Of a DNA stretch of 8,032 bases, positions 5,112 to 8,032 are shown in pieces. The stretch lies in the NCBI GenBank assembly GCA_023398615.1, contig JAEWSD010000153.1, positions 1 to 8,032 of the forward strand. The letters run 5' to 3'. The notes below the pieces were generated by a model, which worked only from the letters and a program-made list of their open reading frames with translations, did no database searches and was not told the origin of the DNA. The position numbers were made by a program, and so were the translations under genes. Every line of letters starts with the position of its first letter. Positions within the stretch are counted from its first letter, which is position 1. Source of the stretch: Bacillota bacterium. GTDB taxonomy: Bacteria; Bacillota; Clostridia; Lachnospirales; Lachnospiraceae.

Positions 5112-5129
5112 TTTATCCTATGGGATAAA
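5112..5129. repeat. Short palindromic hairpin before ribD
   Basis: TTTATCC and GGATAAA form a 7-bp stem with loop TATG. It repeats the TATCCTAT motif of the inverted repeat at 4971-5023. It ends about 35 bases before the ribD Shine-Dalgarno sequence. Confidence 0.45.
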
Positions 5130-5177
5130 ATCCGCAAAGAAGGAATTGCAAATAAGAATATATTGGGAGGTATCATT

Positions 5178-6284
5178 ATGAAAGCAGAGGACTATATGCA
5201 TATTGCCCTGGAGCTTGCCAAAAAAGGCTGCGGGAGGGTAAACCCTAATCCGATGGTCGGCGCCGTAATCGTAAAGAACGGCAGGATAATCGGGAAAGGA
5301 TTCCACGAGGAATACGGCAAAGCGCATGCGGAGCGGAACGCCCTGGCGGATTGCAGAGAATCTCCGCAAGGGGCGGCATTGTATGTAACCCTGGAGCCCT
5401 GCTGCCATTATGGCAGGACACCGCCCTGTACGCAGGCGATTCTTGAAAGCGGTATTACTAAGGTGTATGCAGGCTCCGTCGATCCGAATCCTCTGATGGA
5501 AGGTAAAGGGTTTGAAATCCTCCGCAGCAGCGGGGTCAGGGTTTATCAGGGTATATTACGGGAGGAATGTGACAGGTTGAACGAAGTATTTTTTCATTAT
5601 ATGAAAACCGGGCTTCCGTTTGTAGTAATGAAATATGCAATGACAATGGACGGTAGATCGGCTACCCGTACGGGAGAATCCAAATGGATTACTTCCGAAC
5701 AGGCGAGGCGGAATGTTCATGCGGACCGCGGCAGATATTCCGCGATAATGACTGGTGTGAATACGGTTATTGCGGACGATCCGCTGCTTACCTGCCGTAC
5801 GGAAGGCGGAAGGAATCCCATCCGGATTATCTGCGATACGAATCTGAGGACTCCGCTTGCTGCAAGGCTGGTTCAGACCTCGAAGGAGATAACCACCTAT
5901 ATTGCGACTTCCTGTGCGGAAGAGGAAACGATGCTGCCGTATCGGGAGGCAGGCTGCCGATTCCTGCCGGTTTCCAGGGAAGATAATCATGTTGATCTGA
6001 AGGAGCTTATGAAGGTATTGGGGGCGAAGGGAATTGACAGCATCCTGCTGGAGGGAGGTGCGCAGTTAAACGCTTCCGTACTCCAAAGCCGGATCGTGAA
6101 CAGGGTGCAGTCCTATATAGCACCAAAGCTGTTTGGAGGCTCGGAGGCAAAGGGGCCGGTCGGAGGATATGGAGTCGGACATCCCGACGGGGCAATCCGC
6201 TTATCGGATAGCCGGATAACCTTATTTGGTGAGGATATCCTGATTGAAAGTGAGGTAATATACGATGTTTACGGGGCTCATTGA
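5178..6284 (+). CDS. ribD: Bifunctional pyrimidine deaminase / reductase RibD, 368 aa
   Basis: RibD deaminates 2,5-diamino-6-ribosylamino-4(3H)-pyrimidinone 5'-phosphate and then reduces the ribosyl side chain with NADPH, the second and third steps from GTP to riboflavin in the cytoplasm. The deaminase domain (about 1-145) has NPNPMVGAV, HAE (50-52, His50 zinc ligand, Glu52 catalytic) and PCCHYGRTPPC (74-84, zinc ligands Cys75 and Cys84). The reductase domain (about 147-365) has KYAMTMDGR, WITS, TGVNTVIADDP and LLEGGAQLN. Length is normal. GGGAGG lies seven bases before the ATG at 5178; a TTG at 5163 overlaps that site and is not the start. It is the first gene of the FMN-riboswitch operon and overlaps ribE by 20 bp. 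Confidence 0.96.
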   Translation: MKAEDYMHIALELAKKGCGRVNPNPMVGAVIVKNGRIIGKGFHEEYGKAHAERNALADCRESPQGAALYVTLEPCCHYGRTPPCTQAILESGITKVYAGSVDPNPLMEGKGFEILRSSGVRVYQGILREECDRLNEVFFHYMKTGLPFVVMKYAMTMDGRSATRTGESKWITSEQARRNVHADRGRYSAIMTGVNTVIADDPLLTCRTEGGRNPIRIICDTNLRTPLAARLVQTSKEITTYIATSCAEEETMLPYREAGCRFLPVSREDNHVDLKELMKVLGAKGIDSILLEGGAQLNASVLQSRIVNRVQSYIAPKLFGGSEAKGPVGGYGVGHPDGAIRLSDSRITLFGEDILIESEVIYDVYGAH

Positions 6285-6903
6285 AGAAATCGGAGAGATT
6301 TACTCGGTCAGGAGAAACGGGTCTTCCTTTGCCCTGTCCGTAAGGGCAAAGACGGTAATGGGAGACTTGAAGCCCGGAGACAGCATTGCGGTAAACGGCG
6401 TCTGCCTTACGGTGACCGGGCTGCGGGATTTTCTGTTCACAGCAGATGTCATGAGTGAAACCCTGGAAAGGACCTCGCTGAAAGAGGTGAAAGCAGGCAG
6501 TCATGTTAATCTTGAGCGCGCCATACCTATGAACGGGCGGTTCGGCGGTCATATCGTCAGCGGCCATATTGACGGTACGGGTCTGATTACTGCGGTCAGG
6601 AGGGACGGAATAGCAATATGGTATACGATAAAAGCCTCCGGCAGCATCATGCGCTACATTGTCGAGAAAGGCTCCGTCGCGGTTGACGGGATCAGTCTTA
6701 CGGTTGCGGACAGGGTGACGGATCGTTTCAGGGTGGAGCTGATACCTCATACCCTAAAGGCTTCCGCATTGTCTGAAAAACCGGCCGGAAGCATTGTGAA
6801 CCTGGAGAACGATATCATAGGCAAATATGTGGAACAGCTGTCAGGGGCAGGGAAAGCTTCAGAAAAGAGAGGCGGTATTACCCTGGATTTACTGGAACAT
6901 TAA
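6265..6903 (+). CDS. ribE: Riboflavin synthase alpha subunit RibE, 212 aa
   Basis: Riboflavin synthase converts two molecules of 6,7-dimethyl-8-ribityllumazine to riboflavin and a pyrimidine product that re-enters the pathway. The protein starts with the invariant MFTGLIEE and has two tandem lumazine-binding domains, about 1-97 and 98-195. Domain one shows VNGVCLTV, MSETLERTSL and NLERA; domain two shows GGHIVSGHIDG, VDGISLTV, IPHTL and NLENDIIGKY. Length matches the family. The ATG lies inside the 3' end of ribD, in another frame, and GTGAGGT stands about eight bases upstream, so the two are likely translationally coupled. ribBA follows after 27 bases. Also named ribC in Gram-negative usage. 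Confidence 0.96.
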   Translation: MFTGLIEEIGEIYSVRRNGSSFALSVRAKTVMGDLKPGDSIAVNGVCLTVTGLRDFLFTADVMSETLERTSLKEVKAGSHVNLERAIPMNGRFGGHIVSGHIDGTGLITAVRRDGIAIWYTIKASGSIMRYIVEKGSVAVDGISLTVADRVTDRFRVELIPHTLKASALSEKPAGSIVNLENDIIGKYVEQLSGAGKASEKRGGITLDLLEH

Positions 6904-6930
6904 AACTGAGCAAGAATAAGGATGGTAGAA

Positions 6931-8032
6931 ATGTATAGCAGAATTGAAGAAGCATTGGAAGAGTTAAGAAAGGGCAGGTTAATTCTTGTCACGGATGATG
7001 AAAACCGGGAAAACGAAGGGGATCTTATCTGTGCGGCGCAATTTGCCACCACGGAAAACGTTAATTTTATGGCGGTTTACGGCAAAGGGTTGATCTGCAT
7101 GCCAATGAGCGGGGAACTGGCCGAAAAGCTTGAACTTCCTCAGATGGCAGCAAAGAATACGGATAATCACGGCACTGCTTTTACCGTATCCATAGATTAT
7201 ATCGGAACGTCAACCGGCATTTCTGCCGAGGAGCGTTCCGTCACAGCATTAAAATGCGTTGATGCGGATGCGGGGCCGGAGGATTTCAGAAGGCCGGGAC
7301 ATATGTTTCCGCTGCTTGCAAGAAAGAACGGAGTCTTTGAACGCGAGGGGCATACCGAAGCAACCATCGATTTGATGCGGCTGGCGGGGCTTAAGGAATG
7401 CGGGCTGTGCTGTGAGGTCATGAAGGAAGACGGTACGATGATGAGAACGGCAGAGCTGATGGAGTTTGCAGACAGTCATTCCATAAAGCTAGTCACAATT
7501 AAGGAGCTTAAGAATTACCGTAAAATACATGATAAACTGGTACAACAGGCCGCTGCGGTAAGAATGCCGACAAAATACGGTGAGTTTATGGCTTATGGCT
7601 ACGTTAACCTTTTAAACGGTGAGCAGCATGTTGCCCTTGTCAAGGGGGATATCGGAGACGGGCAGGATATCCTCTGCCGTGTCCATTCCGAATGCCTGAC
7701 CGGAGACGCATTAGGCTCTTCCCGCTGCGACTGCGGGGAGCAGTATGCTGCAGCAATGTCACAGATCGAGAAGGAAGGCAGGGGAATTCTTCTCTATATG
7801 CGGCAGGAAGGGCGCGGAATCGGGCTGATCAATAAGCTGCGGGCTTACGAGCTTCAGGATGCCGGCATGGATACGGTACAGGCCAATCTTGCGCTTGGCT
7901 TTGAGGAGGATCTGCGGGAGTACTATATCGGAGCCCAGATTCTGTGTGATTTGGGGGTTAAGACAATGCGCCTGATGACCAATAATCCGCAGAAAATATA
8001 CGGCCTGGCCGGCTTCGGACTGGATATCACGG
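6931..8032 (+). CDS. ribBA: Bifunctional DHBP synthase / GTP cyclohydrolase II RibBA, 3' end cut by the window
   Basis: The N-terminal half (about 1-200) makes 3,4-dihydroxy-2-butanone 4-phosphate from ribulose 5-phosphate. It shows TDDENRENEGDL (21-32), ICMPMS, RRPGHMFPL and GHTEATIDLMRLAG. The C-terminal half is GTP cyclohydrolase II, the first step from GTP. It shows HSECLTGD, the zinc-binding cysteines of SSRCDCGEQ, RQEGRGIGL and the TNNPQKIYGL segment. 367 codons are visible and the frame is still open; roughly 30-40 residues should be missing. AAGG ends nine bases before the ATG at 6931, which is preferred to the in-frame ATG at 6922 that lies directly on that site. Co-transcription with ribD and ribE is likely. 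ribH is expected next. Confidence 0.95.
   Translation, partial: MYSRIEEALEELRKGRLILVTDDENRENEGDLICAAQFATTENVNFMAVYGKGLICMPMSGELAEKLELPQMAAKNTDNHGTAFTVSIDYIGTSTGISAEERSVTALKCVDADAGPEDFRRPGHMFPLLARKNGVFEREGHTEATIDLMRLAGLKECGLCCEVMKEDGTMMRTAELMEFADSHSIKLVTIKELKNYRKIHDKLVQQAAAVRMPTKYGEFMAYGYVNLLNGEQHVALVKGDIGDGQDILCRVHSECLTGDALGSSRCDCGEQYAAAMSQIEKEGRGILLYMRQEGRGIGLINKLRAYELQDAGMDTVQANLALGFEEDLREYYIGAQILCDLGVKTMRLMTNNPQKIYGLAGFGLDIT

Noticed and set aside
5556..5990. A 144-codon minus-strand frame inside ribD
   Set aside because: Shadow of ribD, without start signals or recognisable motifs.
6007..6750. A 247-codon open frame on the minus strand opposite ribD and ribE
   Set aside because: It lies fully opposite two unmistakable genes, and its translation is rich in Pro, His and Arg as expected of a shadow frame. 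No ribosome site or family motif was seen.

Overview
The window looks like a chromosomal segment from a low-to-moderate GC Firmicute, most probably a clostridium of the Lachnospiraceae type. The signs are strong GGAGG-type ribosome binding sites, several sigma-A promoters with exact 17-bp spacers, an FMN riboswitch with an intrinsic terminator ahead of a ribD-ribE-ribBA operon, and a small Hol-Tox-like membrane toxin gene. No rRNA, tRNA, CRISPR array or insertion sequence was seen. This placement is inference; no 16S or other marker is present.

Left part (1-1393): the 3' end of a cysteine-rich DUF3795-type gene is followed by a hairpin and AT-rich non-coding DNA. At about 538-840 lies what reads as a complete type I toxin-antitoxin module. 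It has a sense promoter, a Shine-Dalgarno sequence locked in a hairpin, a 32-residue single-helix peptide, and a sense terminator. A convergent antisense promoter and a strong antisense terminator overlap the toxin mRNA 3' region. The two ends of the toxin mRNA share a perfect 10-nt complementarity. From 841 to 1290 the DNA is very AT-rich and holds only a possible broken gene remnant.

Middle part (1291-4683): three single-gene units lie here. A minus-strand Gfo/Idh/MocA-family oxidoreductase (1394-2329) has its own terminator. A plus-strand membrane-anchored metallo-beta-lactamase-fold hydrolase resembling AHL lactonases (2681-3640) has a near-ideal promoter and a 14-bp palindrome at its transcription start. 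A minus-strand PHP-domain metallohydrolase of the CehA/McbA type (3724-4605) has its own promoter, divergent from the riboflavin operon. Nothing in the sequence links these three functionally.

Right part (4736-8032): the riboflavin biosynthesis operon. Its promoter, FMN riboswitch and first terminator are followed by an unusual 200-bp spacer. That spacer holds a second intrinsic terminator, an alternative pairing partner for it, and three copies of a TATCCTAT-type motif. Then come ribD (deaminase/reductase), ribE (riboflavin synthase, overlapping ribD by 20 bp) and ribBA (bifunctional, cut by the window end). Together they convert GTP and ribulose 5-phosphate to riboflavin. Only lumazine synthase (ribH) is missing, and it is expected just downstream. 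The rib genes look clearly more GC-rich than the oxidoreductase and toxin region.
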